Positions 17,547 to 26,094 of a stretch of 64,000 nucleotides of DNA are shown piece after piece; within the stretch, counting starts at the first letter, position 1, and the number at the start of each line of letters is the position of its first letter. The translations under genes and the position numbers were made by a program. The notes below the pieces were generated by a model. The model ran no database searches. It was not told the DNA's origin and was given only the letters and a program-made list of their open reading frames with translations. Source of the stretch: Cryomorphaceae bacterium. GTDB lineage: Bacteria; Bacteroidota; Bacteroidia; Flavobacteriales; Flavobacteriaceae. The stretch lies in the NCBI GenBank assembly GCA_003331265.1, contig QOPV01000003.1, positions 18,877 through 82,876 on the forward strand, written 5' to 3'.

Positions 17547-18311
17547 TTAAAGTTGACTAGATAAATCTGGACGGAATTGCATTTTTGATACATTAGAACC
17601 CCAAGTTTCAATTGCCTCATTTCGTGCCGTCCAATCCTCTGACCATGCATTTTCCCCAAATTTTTCATTATATGCATCCTCCCAAGATATACCGTCAGAA
17701 AGATTAGAAGAATTGGTGGATCTGTCATGAGTATTAAATCCTGACATAATCATAAAAGTTTGGTTATTACCACCTTGAACTAACCTAAATACAGCACGAT
17801 TTCCAGTGTACTCTATTTCAGAAAAAAGTTGAGTAAGTCTTCTTTGTGGAGTCATAAAGTCTCCATTTTTTCCTCTTTTCACAACCATTACCTGTTGACT
17901 GTAATATTTCATAGGACCACCATTTACATCTTCCCAACCATGGCTAGCGCCAATATACCTCTGCCAAATTCTCTGTCCACTTTTATTAGCAATGTATGGA
18001 TCAACATTTTCATTCCAATATTTAAGCTCATCACTGCTGTCTTGTTCGAAATATGAAACATCTTTTCTAACAACCCACCTTTGATAGGCACCTGATGATG
18101 AACCAGTCATAACCTGGAATGCAAAAATTGCATTTTCTGTGCTATTATTATATTTTTGTGTTTTTTCAGCGACAGCTTTTTCAAATTCCTCAATCATACC
18201 TTTTTGAGGTTGATAAACGAAATTGATCCAATATTCACTATTAGGATTTCTCTGAGAATAAATTGAGAGGGAAAATATAATAATAAATGTTATTGATAAA
18301 AGTTTTTTCAT
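17547..18311 (-). CDS. Secreted two-lobed alpha/beta-barrel protein, paralog of 9712-10470 (array member)
   Basis: The signal peptide is MKKLLSITFIIIFSLSIYSQ. Lobe 1 starts EYWINFVYQPQKGMIEEFEK and lobe 2 starts MKYYSQQVMVVKRGKNGDF. The match to the stand-alone 9712 protein is strong throughout (SDELKYW-x2-NVDPY/F, VFRLVQGGNNQTFMIMSGFN against VFRVMSGGNTNEYIICEGFN, and the LS-x2-L tail), so one copy arose from the other by duplication. The duplicated-lobe pattern suggests a pseudo-dimeric ABM/NIPSNAP-like fold. It is flanked by NTF2-like lipoproteins on both sides. Confidence 0.82.
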   Translation of the reverse strand: MKKLLSITFIIIFSLSIYSQRNPNSEYWINFVYQPQKGMIEEFEKAVAEKTQKYNNSTENAIFAFQVMTGSSSGAYQRWVVRKDVSYFEQDSSDELKYWNENVDPYIANKSGQRIWQRYIGASHGWEDVNGGPMKYYSQQVMVVKRGKNGDFMTPQRRLTQLFSEIEYTGNRAVFRLVQGGNNQTFMIMSGFNTHDRSTNSSNLSDGISWEDAYNEKFGENAWSEDWTARNEAIETWGSNVSKMQFRPDLSSQL

Positions 18312-18343
18312 AATATTTTAATATAAGTTGTTTTAATTAGATT

Positions 18344-18841
18344 TTATAATTTTTCGTTATCATATTCCTCACTAACAAATGCGATATTCGTTATTTTATT
18401 AGATTCATGATTTATCCAGTATCTTTCAAAATTTCTAGACAAAGTAACTTCAGAACCACTGTAAACTTCTTCTGAGAAAAGAGCATCAACATATGACATA
18501 TTTTCATTAACTTTTACGGCCATAACCGATGTTAAATTTCTATTAATTGAATCAAAATTTTCCTTAAAGCTCTCCCATCTTTCAATACTTGGAGCTACCT
18601 TAAATACGTTTCCAGGTTCTCTTCTTGTAACAGAATCGGAGAAGTTTTTAATAATTTCTTCAAAATTGCCTTCAGCATAACCTAAAACAACATCTTTAAT
18701 CATTGACGCGTATTCATTTGAACCTTGCTGAAGTTTATAATTATTATCACCACCATTAAAAAGACCTCCATAAGATGGTTCAGTTGATGTCTCACAAGCA
18801 ATGAAAAATATAATTGAAATTAGTAATAGTATTTTTTTCAT
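18344..18841 (-). CDS. NTF2-like lipoprotein (array member)
   Basis: The lipobox is IIFFIACETS (Cys16). The domain starts YASMIKDVVLGYAEGNFEEIIKNFSDSVTRR, paralleling the ILAYADGNFDYMNEVSADTVMF segment of 16518, and includes SVMAVKVNENMSYVDALFSEEV and a final strand TNIAFVSEEYD. It is shorter at the C-terminus than the two lipoproteins downstream. The gene lies 32 bases upstream of the barrel gene 17547 and 26 bases after the barrel gene 18868. The sequence before its ATG is part of a segment duplicated at 21140-21270. Confidence 0.78.
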   Translation of the reverse strand: MKKILLLISIIFFIACETSTEPSYGGLFNGGDNNYKLQQGSNEYASMIKDVVLGYAEGNFEEIIKNFSDSVTRREPGNVFKVAPSIERWESFKENFDSINRNLTSVMAVKVNENMSYVDALFSEEVYSGSEVTLSRNFERYWINHESNKITNIAFVSEEYDNEKL

Positions 18842-18867
18842 AATTTTTAATTTAATAGTTTATAGTT

Positions 18868-19587
18868 TCACCATTCTTTTAATAGAACTCTAGTGAAATT
18901 TCTGACAATTTGACCCCCTCCATTTTCTTTTAAATACGTTTGCCAGTCTTTTTTCCAAGATTGAGTTTTTTTAGCATATTCTGCATTAGAGTTTAACATA
19001 GCCTCATAAGTTGGATATCTTAATACAACTCCACTTTTATATTTTGCAGACGATGTGATGCTAAAAATAACACCTGATCGGTCAGATCTCTCATGTTTTT
19101 TATTCAACTTTAACCAAGCGTTTTTAAAGTCTTGAATGTTTCTGTCAGGTCCCCAGTTCAACACTCGTTCATACGGATATACAACCTTAGAAGGATCTGG
19201 GCCTGTTGAGGCCATACCAGTTCCATTTAAAGACCAAATAGTTTTGTCTATGAAATTATTCAACTTACTTGATAATAAATTCCATTCTGTGGTGAAATTC
19301 TGAGGTGAATAAAACTTACCCATAGATTTAGAGTCTCCAACAAAAACCATTTCATGCGTTGCATCAGCCATTGAATCATCTGCAAATAGTATTGAGAATA
19401 ACATGACTTTTATTCCATCCATTTTATTTTGACCAAAATAATCATCAATTAAATTAAAAACGGTTTCCTCATTTTCAGGAGAAATACTTAAAGCGTATGC
19501 AGTCCAATGTTCATCAGTTTTAATTTCTGTTTGTGAAAAAGTATTGTTTAATGTAAGTAATAATAATAATATTAGTGTTTTTTTCAT
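18868..19587 (-). CDS. Secreted two-lobed alpha/beta-barrel protein (array member), paralog of 19599
   Basis: The ORF track starts at 19605, but the signal peptide MKKTLILLLLLTLNNTFSQ begins at the ATG at 19587, which also clears the upstream stop by 11 bases, so 19587 is preferred. Lobe 1 (HWTAYALSISPENEETVFNL) and the segment M-x-FFSPQNFTTEWNLLSSKLNNF-like FYSPQNF match the adjacent 19599 protein (HWAVYGFKVSPENESTVFKI; FFNPTNS), showing tandem duplication. The C-terminus is FTRVLLKEW. The last 35 codons plus leader were copied to 21140-21283, where they survive as a relic. The function is unknown. Confidence 0.8.
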   Translation of the reverse strand: MKKTLILLLLLTLNNTFSQTEIKTDEHWTAYALSISPENEETVFNLIDDYFGQNKMDGIKVMLFSILFADDSMADATHEMVFVGDSKSMGKFYSPQNFTTEWNLLSSKLNNFIDKTIWSLNGTGMASTGPDPSKVVYPYERVLNWGPDRNIQDFKNAWLKLNKKHERSDRSGVIFSITSSAKYKSGVVLRYPTYEAMLNSNAEYAKKTQSWKKDWQTYLKENGGGQIVRNFTRVLLKEW

Positions 19588-19598
19588 TTTTAAAAATT

Positions 19599-20348
19599 TT
19601 ACCATTGTTTAATTAAGCTTCTCATGAACGATGTTTTTAAATTAAAAAGATCATAATTGATCTCTTCATTTAATTTATCTCTTTCCTTAACATATTTTGG
19701 GTTATTTTTTTGAAACTCTTGATCATTTGACCACTTCTCTAAAAAGCTTTCATATGATTTAAATCCATTCATAATCCATGTATTTATGCCAGGAACAATA
19801 CCACCATGAGAAATTCTTCCAGTTGCAGTTGAAATATAATCTTTTGGATATTTTTCATCAAGAATTCTTTGATTATCTAACCACTTTCTATATTCTGAAT
19901 ACTCCTCGCTATCAATAACATATATTTCTTGAACTGGCATAACTTCTTCTTTAACTCCAAATCTTGCAAGCCTAGTGCCATTTCCAGAGAAAGAAGCTTC
20001 ATCAACAAAATAATTTAGTTTAGAAAAAAACAATGCTGATTCACTGCTCGAATTAGTAGGATTAAAAAATTGACCCATATTTTTTTTATTACCATCAAAA
20101 GAAATAATGTGAGTAGCCGTAATATCAGTTGAAGCAAACATTACATTGTAAAGAGAAACAGAAACTCCTTCAGTTTTGTTTGCTGTAAAATAATTATCTA
20201 TAATTTTAAAAACTGTTGATTCATTTTCAGGTGAAACTTTAAAACCATAAACAGCCCAATGATTAAAGTCTGTGTTTTGAGCATTTAAGTTAAATCCTAA
20301 ATTAAATAAAAGAAATAAGGATATATAAAAGGGAAATATATTTTTCAT
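19599..20348 (-). CDS. Secreted two-lobed alpha/beta-barrel protein (array member), paralog of 18868
   Basis: This 249-residue protein has a signal peptide ending LGFNLNAQ. It is the tandem sibling of 18868: shared landmarks are SPENE(S/E)TVF-x2-ID-(D/N)YF, MG-(K/Q)-F-(Y/F)-x-P, NGT-(G/R)-x-A and a terminal (K/R)-x-L-(L/I)-K-(E/Q)-W. The middle region around residues 130-170 diverges. It starts only 3 bases after the stop of the 20352 gene, indicating tight cotranslation. No active-site residues common to known monooxygenases could be picked out, so an enzymatic role is not claimed. Confidence 0.8.
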   Translation of the reverse strand: MKNIFPFYISLFLLFNLGFNLNAQNTDFNHWAVYGFKVSPENESTVFKIIDNYFTANKTEGVSVSLYNVMFASTDITATHIISFDGNKKNMGQFFNPTNSSSESALFFSKLNYFVDEASFSGNGTRLARFGVKEEVMPVQEIYVIDSEEYSEYRKWLDNQRILDEKYPKDYISTATGRISHGGIVPGINTWIMNGFKSYESFLEKWSNDQEFQKNNPKYVKERDKLNEEINYDLFNLKTSFMRSLIKQW

Positions 20349-20351
20349 ATT

Positions 20352-21140
20352 TTAATTTTGGTATTTTCCGTTTTTAGCATCATAAATTAATCTAGTTATA
20401 ACTCTGTGTCTGACAGTTCTCAAATCCGAGGCACTACCATATTTTTTAGAATTATTTTGTCTTATTTTTTCAGGAATATCTGTCCACCATAATTGATTTG
20501 CATCTTGAATACTTCCAAAATTATCAATAGTCATAAAATCCCAAGCACTTTGGGCTCTAGATACAGATCCATTTCTGGTTAGTGCATGCCAACCTTTAAG
20601 TTTCGGAGCGTGTTTTTCTAAAGTACCCTTCATGCTTTTTTCAAACTCTACATAATCATTTAGTTTTCCACTTTCTGCTTTTATTAAATTGTAAGTAGCT
20701 ATATAATTAACTACACCTTCTTCAGTGTGACTGAATCCAGTTACATAAGTAGTATACGCTGTATACAATTTATCAAATAAAACATTTCCTTTTGACCAAA
20801 TCCAGCTACGACTTTCTTCACTTAAATTTGGATAAGTTTCAGTCCAGATATCGGACCATGATATAGACTGATCGTTGTCAATCCATAAAACCATATGAGT
20901 AAAACCAGCATTGTATCTCGAGTTTTGATTAACTCTTCTAAATATCCAATTTTCTAATTTCCCGTTTTTAACAGCAGTTTCAGCAACTTTTCCTACATAA
21001 TCAGTCATATAAGCCTCATACTCTTCAATATTTTCTTTTTCTACTTTAATAAAATCAAAATTGATTTTTTGACCCTCGTCTAACTGAGAGTAAGAAAAAG
21101 AAACTGAAAGTATTAATAACAATGTAAATATATTTTTCAT
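20352..21140 (-). CDS. Secreted two-lobed alpha/beta-barrel protein (array member), paralog of 21790
   Basis: The signal peptide is MKNIFTLLLILSVSFSYSQ. Lobe 1 reads KINFDFIKVEKENIEEYEAY ... AVKNGKLENWIFRR, closely parallel to AVKDGKWAGWAMFR in the 21790 protein. Lobe 2 begins YIATYNLIKAESGKLNDYVEF. The 262-residue length is identical to that of 21790. The gene begins directly after the relic copy of the 18868 3' end, at the same distance (27 bases) that separates 18868 from its own downstream neighbour, so its upstream sequence is part of an ancient duplication. The function is unknown. Confidence 0.8.
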   Translation of the reverse strand: MKNIFTLLLILSVSFSYSQLDEGQKINFDFIKVEKENIEEYEAYMTDYVGKVAETAVKNGKLENWIFRRVNQNSRYNAGFTHMVLWIDNDQSISWSDIWTETYPNLSEESRSWIWSKGNVLFDKLYTAYTTYVTGFSHTEEGVVNYIATYNLIKAESGKLNDYVEFEKSMKGTLEKHAPKLKGWHALTRNGSVSRAQSAWDFMTIDNFGSIQDANQLWWTDIPEKIRQNNSKKYGSASDLRTVRHRVITRLIYDAKNGKYQN

Positions 21141-21166
21141 AATTTTTAATTTAATAGTTTATAATT

Positions 21167-21283
21167 TTACCATTCTTTTAATAGGATTCTAGTGAAATTT
21201 CTCACAATTTAACTCCCTCCATTTTCTTTTAAATACGTTTGCCAGTCTTTTTCCCAAGATGGAGTATTTTTTATATATTGAAT
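21167..21283 (-). pseudogene. Relic 3' end of a barrel-protein gene (copy of 18868 tail)
   Basis: The minus strand encodes NTPSWEKDWQTYLKENGGS, a TAA stop, then IVRNFTRILLKEW and TAA. The intact gene at 18868 has QSWKKDWQTYLKENGGGQ and IVRNFTRVLLKEW. DNA identity over about 130 bases, including the 27-base leader before the next ATG, is about 92% by hand count. The relic lies in the same frame as, and immediately after, the stop of the lipoprotein 21284. It is a remnant of a former array member lost by truncation. Confidence 0.8.
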
Positions 21284-21769
21284 TTAGTTCTGCGATTCTG
21301 CTAGAGCCTTTCCTTCATTGTTATCTGGGTATTCGCTAAAATAAGCAAGAACCTCAACAATTTTTCCATCTTCCCACTTATAATCAAAGTGTCCTCTATT
21401 AGAATATTCTTCACCTGTTATTTGACCTGTTGCATTCCAGGTAAACCAGGCATTTGACCATACTTCTCCATTACTGAAATAATTAGTATGAACATATACA
21501 TCTTGGATATTAATATCTTTATAAAACAAATCGTGATGAGCCTTCCATCCTGACATTAAATTATCTCGTCCATCAATGACCATATTATTAATTCTGGAGA
21601 CTACATCTTCAGAATATTGATCTGAAAAGCTAAAATCATTAGAACTATAGCTTTCAAATCCATTTTTAATATTTGAGCTAAGATCATCTTCTGTTTTTAT
21701 AATTGACTGATTTGAATTTGTGCATCCTAAAAAAATGGTGCACAATAAAATTGAGTATATATATTTCAT
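21284..21769 (-). CDS. NTF2/SnoaL-like lipoprotein (array member)
   Basis: The N-terminus MKYIYSILLCTIFLGCTNS carries a lipobox (Cys16). The domain runs NIKNGFESYSSNDFSFSDQYSEDVVSRINN, then GRDNLMSGWKAHHDLFYKDINIQDVYVHTNYF, and ends GHFDYKWEDGKIVEVLAYFSEYP, a clear SnoaL-like arrangement (helix, acidic turn, hhGrd-x-h motif, terminal W-x-DGKI strand). It is the most typical NTF2-like member of the array. It sits between the barrel gene 21790 (20 bases upstream) and the relic plus barrel gene 20352. It is a lipoprotein of unknown ligand. Confidence 0.83.
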   Translation of the reverse strand: MKYIYSILLCTIFLGCTNSNQSIIKTEDDLSSNIKNGFESYSSNDFSFSDQYSEDVVSRINNMVIDGRDNLMSGWKAHHDLFYKDINIQDVYVHTNYFSNGEVWSNAWFTWNATGQITGEEYSNRGHFDYKWEDGKIVEVLAYFSEYPDNNEGKALAESQN

Positions 21770-21789
21770 AATTTTTTATTTACAATTAG

Positions 21790-22578
21790 TTAATCCCATG
21801 AGGAATCTATAGCTTCATAAATTGAACTTTCAACAGCTGTATTGAAACCAGTTAATTCATTTTCGTTAACATATTTTTGAAAATTTTGAAAATTAGGATT
21901 TACAGCCATTCCTCCGTTTTCTTTGTAAGATCTTTGATGTAATATTTGTTCCATAGAATCAAATCCATCAAACGAAATACCGTTGAACATAGTTGACTCT
22001 TGATCCTTATATGAAGATGATGTAATAAGGGTTGCAACTGCCCAATTCAAACCTTTAACTTCCTTAAGTCGAGGTTTCACAACTAGCTCCCCCCAAGCTC
22101 TATTATTTTCAATAAACTTTTGTTTGTCAGGATATGAAAATTTAAACTTGTTAAAAATCATATAATTAGAGGGTTCTTCGTCAAGAACAGTAGCATTTAC
22201 TTGCCAAAGATTATTGCCATTTGATGATTTCCAAGTCCATTTACTAGTATCAGGAGCTTCAAGTCCAAGTTTTTTTGCAATATCTGATCCCCATATACTG
22301 CCTCCTTTAGCATACTGCTCAGGACTACTATAGTGGTGGAAAAAAACAAAAACATTTCCCTGAGAAAATGATCTAAACATAGCCCAACCTGCCCATTTAC
22401 CGTCTTTTACAGCCTGTACTGCAAGTGGTTTGTAATAGTCTTTGTTAGCTTGAATAAAAGCATTCGTGTTCCCTTCAATCTCAATAACATGCATACGGAT
22501 TAAATATGGATCTTCTTCTTGTGCTTGAGTACTTAAAAAAGGAATAATTAGTATAAGAATTAATAGTATTTTTTTCAT
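21790..22578 (-). CDS. Secreted two-lobed alpha/beta-barrel protein (array member), paralog of 20352
   Basis: The signal peptide is MKKILLILILIIPFLSTQAQ. Lobe 1 (PYLIRMHVIEIEGNTNAFIQ, AVKDGKWAGWAMFRSF, FFHHYSSPEQY) and lobe 2 (YMIFNKFKFSYPDKQKFIEN, LNWAVATLITSSSY, FDGFDSMEQIL) each show the strand-helix-strand-strand order expected of an ABM-type half-barrel. It pairs by similarity with 20352-21140. It is the second gene of the array, 32 bases after 22611. The two-lobe layout would give a monomeric pseudo-dimer with one central pocket. Confidence 0.8.
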   Translation of the reverse strand: MKKILLILILIIPFLSTQAQEEDPYLIRMHVIEIEGNTNAFIQANKDYYKPLAVQAVKDGKWAGWAMFRSFSQGNVFVFFHHYSSPEQYAKGGSIWGSDIAKKLGLEAPDTSKWTWKSSNGNNLWQVNATVLDEEPSNYMIFNKFKFSYPDKQKFIENNRAWGELVVKPRLKEVKGLNWAVATLITSSSYKDQESTMFNGISFDGFDSMEQILHQRSYKENGGMAVNPNFQNFQKYVNENELTGFNTAVESSIYEAIDSSWD

Positions 22579-22610
22579 ATAATTTTAATTTATTTTGTTA
22601 AAAGTTAATT

Positions 22611-23294
22611 TTAAAAATCTGCTAATCTGACCATCATAGTAGTGTTTACTAACTTTCTAATCTTATCTACTTTAGCAGAATATTTAGCAAATAGTGGATC
22701 TGAAAACATCTTCTTAGTATTTGATAATGCTGTTTCAATATCTGGTGCACCTGTCCATACAAAATGAGAGTAATCAGCATTTTTTCCACTAATTGGAAAA
22801 CCAACTCCATATGAGCTATTTAAACCAGATTTATTTGCCCAACTTTCAGAAAACTCAGCAAATTCCTTCACATATAATGAAGGGTTTGAGACTTCCATTT
22901 GGTATATGAAAAACACCTGATCTGGAGTCCAATCGTTTTTATACCAAATAGGAGTATTTAAAGCTTGATTAATAGGCTCTATATACTTATTTAATTTTTC
23001 ACCAAAGACCTGAGCCACTAATGAACTATTCCAAGAAGAGCTAAAGCTAGCAAATGCAGCTTCATCTGGAAAACAAAATTGAACTGAATGAGTAGCCTCA
23101 TTTGTTCCGTTAAATTGATATGCAAATAAAGATTTTGTTCCTTGAATGTTTTTGGCCCATTCAGTTTCCATCATTCCTTTTAAACTAGACACAACCATTT
23201 CTGGTTCATCTGTTTTAAAATCAAAAAAAGCACAGTATTGTGAATATGATAATGAAGAAATAAGGAGAGTAATAATTAAAAGAGTTTTTTTCAT
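22611..23294 (-). CDS. Secreted two-lobed alpha/beta-barrel-like protein (first gene of array)
   Basis: The signal peptide is MKKTLLIITLLISSLSYSQ. The mature part (about 208 residues) again splits in two: YCAFFDFKTDEPEMVVSSLKGM with HSVQFCFPDEAAFASF, and QVFFIYQMEVSNPSLYVKEFAEF with YSHFVWTGAPDIETAL. It is the most divergent barrel-type member here, and its assignment rests on architecture and context. It is the promoter-proximal gene of the minus-strand array, with 252 bases of upstream sequence that contain candidate operator D. The function is unknown. Confidence 0.78.
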   Translation of the reverse strand: MKKTLLIITLLISSLSYSQYCAFFDFKTDEPEMVVSSLKGMMETEWAKNIQGTKSLFAYQFNGTNEATHSVQFCFPDEAAFASFSSSWNSSLVAQVFGEKLNKYIEPINQALNTPIWYKNDWTPDQVFFIYQMEVSNPSLYVKEFAEFSESWANKSGLNSSYGVGFPISGKNADYSHFVWTGAPDIETALSNTKKMFSDPLFAKYSAKVDKIRKLVNTTMMVRLADF

Positions 23295-23324
23295 AATATT
23301 TATTTATAGTATTAGTTGATATTA

Positions 23325-23364
23325 CAATAGTAGATAAAAAAAAAAGAAATATCCTGATCGGAAT
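23325..23364 (-). promoter_or_regulatory. Candidate promoter/operator D of the array: ATTC-N6-GGAT
   Basis: On the minus strand AACATTCCGATCAGGATATTTC matches the shared inverted repeat (ATTC-N6-GGAT at 23351-23364). A -7-like TACTATTG lies further downstream at 23325-23332, with a longer spacer than in sites A, C and E. A second ATTC half-site occurs 12 bases upstream. Confidence 0.4.
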
Positions 23365-23546
23365 GTTATTAGAATGTTAAATTAATTTTTTTTATTAAAA
23401 TCATAATTTGATAATAGAAAAAAAGAGGATTTCATAAAAAATAATATTAAAAATATCAAATTAATAATTTGGATTTTTTTAATTTAAGTAAGCTATTTAA
23501 TTAAATATTTTTTGTTTTAAATTCGTAAAGTTTCAATTTAAAAATT

Positions 23547-24563
23547 ATGAATAAAAAAGTATTGTTGACTGGAATTTCAGGTTATATTGGATTGCATTGC
23601 GCTAAAATTCTTTTAGAAAAAGGATATACAGTAGTTGGCACTGTTCGTAGTGCAAATAAAGAGGAGGAGGTAATTAAGACTCTTAATTCAAATTCTATTT
23701 CTATTGAGAATCTTTCTTTCACTCATTTGGATCTTAGTTCAGATAATGGATGGGATTCTGCGTTGTCCAATTGTGATTATGTTATGCACATCGCTTCTCC
23801 CTTTACTGTTGAAAATCCTAAAAATGAAGAGGATATGCTTGGTCCTGCTGTTGATGGAACTCTTAGGGTTTTGAAAGCTGCAAAAAAGAGTGGTATAAAA
23901 CGAGTTGTTTTAACTAGCTCTACAGTAGCGATCATGGGGGGTAAAAAAACAGGGATACTTAAACCTGAGGACTGGACTGATTTAAATGCCAAAAATATAA
24001 GTACTTATTTTAAAAGCAAAACATTGGCAGAGCAAGCGGCATGGGATTTTATTAATAATCAATCAGGTGATCATTCTTTAGAATTAGTTAGTATAAATCC
24101 TGGGGGGGTTTTTGGGCCTCCACTTGGAAGAAATCTTTCGGGTGCTTCAATGTCGATGATTGTAAAAATTCTAGCTGGAAAAACTCCTATGGTACCAAAC
24201 ACATCCTTCCCAATGGTCGATGTACGTGATGTTGCCTATTTGCATGTGGCTGCCTTAACAGAACCCAAAGCAGCCAACCAACGTTTCATCGCAACTGAAA
24301 AAGTGGGTAGAAGTTTTCAGTCGATATGTCAATTACTCATTGACAATGGTTACAAAGGTCCAAGTACCAAATTAGCGCCAAATTTTATGTTAAAACTTTT
24401 ATCCCTTTTTGATAGAGAAGCCAAAGGAATGTTAGCTATGCTGGGAATGAATTTAAGTGCGGATAACTCTAAAACAATGGAGGTGTTCGATTGGGAGCCT
24501 ATTCCGTTTGAAAAAACTCTTTTAGAAACGGCAGTGGCAGTTAAAGAGATTACCTCATCTTGA
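23547..24563 (+). CDS. NAD(P)-dependent reductase, dihydroflavonol-4-reductase-like (extended SDR)
   Basis: This is an extended SDR of 338 residues, cytoplasmic. The NAD(P)-binding motif is VLLTGISGYIGLHCAK, followed by GTVRS, a phosphate-binding hint for NADP. YVMHIASPF, VVLTSSTVAI (catalytic Ser/Thr) and YFKSKTLAEQAAW (catalytic YxxxK) match the DFR/cinnamoyl-CoA-reductase-like group, as does SINPGGVFGPPL. Bacterial members reduce small aldehydes or ketones; the substrate is not deducible. It is a monocistronic-looking gene divergent from the array, with a 252-base shared intergenic region. Confidence 0.92.
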   Translation: MNKKVLLTGISGYIGLHCAKILLEKGYTVVGTVRSANKEEEVIKTLNSNSISIENLSFTHLDLSSDNGWDSALSNCDYVMHIASPFTVENPKNEEDMLGPAVDGTLRVLKAAKKSGIKRVVLTSSTVAIMGGKKTGILKPEDWTDLNAKNISTYFKSKTLAEQAAWDFINNQSGDHSLELVSINPGGVFGPPLGRNLSGASMSMIVKILAGKTPMVPNTSFPMVDVRDVAYLHVAALTEPKAANQRFIATEKVGRSFQSICQLLIDNGYKGPSTKLAPNFMLKLLSLFDREAKGMLAMLGMNLSADNSKTMEVFDWEPIPFEKTLLETAVAVKEITSS

Positions 24564-24610
24564 TTAAATAAAAATTCGTTTAAAATTATATTTTTATTAA
24601 TTTTACATTA

Positions 24611-25942
24611 TTGAAAAAAATCCTCTTTATTTCTTTTTTTACAGTTACTTACTGTTTAAATATATTTTCTCAAAAATCTAAAGATTCTCATGATCACAAT
24701 CATGTAGGTTTACATCATTGGGAAATTCCTAGTAAAGATCCAGATAGAATTATACTAACCTTTAATGGAGATCCCTCATCGAAAAGAGCGGTAACATGGA
24801 GAACAGACTCCACAGTAAAGAAATCTGTGGCACAGATTGCCCTTGCGGGTGTTAATTCTAGGTTTTCCAAAAATGCAATAACCTACACTGCATCTACTGA
24901 GAAATTTGATGTAGGCCTTTATAAATCAAACAATTCTTATATGGTTAATTACCATAGTGTGATATTTGAAAAATTGAAACCAAACTCATTGTATGCCTAT
25001 AGAGTTGGAGACGGAACCAATTGGTCTGAATGGATCCAATTTTTGACCGCTAATAATGATTACAGCCCTACTCAATTTGTTTACTTTGGAGACGCTCAAA
25101 ATGATGTGTTAAGTCACTGGTCTAGGGTTATTAGAATGGCATATCAAACAGCTCCAAATGCATCTTTTGTTATTCATGCAGGAGATTTGGTAGATACTGC
25201 TCACAAAGACTATGAATGGGCACAATGGTTTAAGGCTGGAGGTTTTATTCACAGTCAATGGACAGCAATTCCTGTTGTTGGTAATCACGAATTTCAAAGA
25301 ACTAAGCAATCAAGTCCTAAAAAGTTATCTATTCAGTGGAGGCCTCAATTTACATTACCTGTTGAGAAAAGTTTAAATTCCAAGCTTCATGAAACTGTTT
25401 TTACAGTTAATTACCAAGATGTGTTAATACTAGTTCTAAACTCTACAGATTTTCTTGAAAAACAAACTGAGTATATTAAGGATAAGCTCAGTAATAGTGA
25501 TGCTAAGTGGAAAATTGTCACATGTCACCATTCTATATTTTCACCAGCTAAGGGTAGGGATTTTGAATATGCAAGAAAAAACTGGAAGCCATTATTTGAT
25601 CAATATAGTGTTGATTTAGTGTTAAACGGTCATGACCATACATACGCTAGGGGACATGTTCCGGTTATAACAGCAGATCTTAATAAATCTTCAAATTTTA
25701 ATACTTTATACGTAACCTCTGTAAGTGGACCAAAACAATACAAATTAGGTCTAGAGCAAATAAAAGGCTATAAAGCTGATGGATACCAGGCTGATAAATT
25801 AGGTGAACAAACACAATTCTTTCAAGTTATTTCTATTGAGAATGACCAATTAATTTATAAGGCTTATACAGTTTTAGGAGAGGAATATGATAAGGCAGTA
25901 ATTACAAAAGATTTTTTAACTGGAACAAAAACTTTGAAATAA
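24611..25942 (+). CDS. Exported purple-acid-phosphatase-like metallophosphoesterase
   Basis: The start is a TTG, chosen because it begins a good signal peptide (MKKILFISFFTVTYCLNIFSQ). Residues about 40-145 resemble the fibronectin-like N-terminal domain of purple acid phosphatases (RIILTFNGDPSSKRAVTW). The catalytic domain shows the metal-binding motifs in order: VYFGDAQND, VIHAGDLVD, VVGNHEF, TCHHSIF and NGHDHTYARG. It probably releases phosphate from organic phosphoesters in the periplasm. A histidine-rich stretch (SHDHNHVGLHHW) follows the signal. No linked phosphate-uptake genes are present nearby. Confidence 0.92.
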   Translation: MKKILFISFFTVTYCLNIFSQKSKDSHDHNHVGLHHWEIPSKDPDRIILTFNGDPSSKRAVTWRTDSTVKKSVAQIALAGVNSRFSKNAITYTASTEKFDVGLYKSNNSYMVNYHSVIFEKLKPNSLYAYRVGDGTNWSEWIQFLTANNDYSPTQFVYFGDAQNDVLSHWSRVIRMAYQTAPNASFVIHAGDLVDTAHKDYEWAQWFKAGGFIHSQWTAIPVVGNHEFQRTKQSSPKKLSIQWRPQFTLPVEKSLNSKLHETVFTVNYQDVLILVLNSTDFLEKQTEYIKDKLSNSDAKWKIVTCHHSIFSPAKGRDFEYARKNWKPLFDQYSVDLVLNGHDHTYARGHVPVITADLNKSSNFNTLYVTSVSGPKQYKLGLEQIKGYKADGYQADKLGEQTQFFQVISIENDQLIYKAYTVLGEEYDKAVITKDFLTGTKTLK

Positions 25943-26094
25943 TCCTTTTTTTCAAAATTACAATCCAGCTTAAGCATATCTTCATCTTTATAATCCAGCA
26001 ACTATGTAATCTTTAATAAAGTCAGTGGATTAATACGTTTAGATAATTCTTGTAGATAAATTCTATATAGAACGTTTTAATGTATATTGCACGT

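Noticed and set aside
19588-19605. Upstream start MVKFLKM for the 18868 gene
   Set aside because: It would overlap the previous stop and put charged residues before a signal peptide that begins cleanly at the ATG at 19587.
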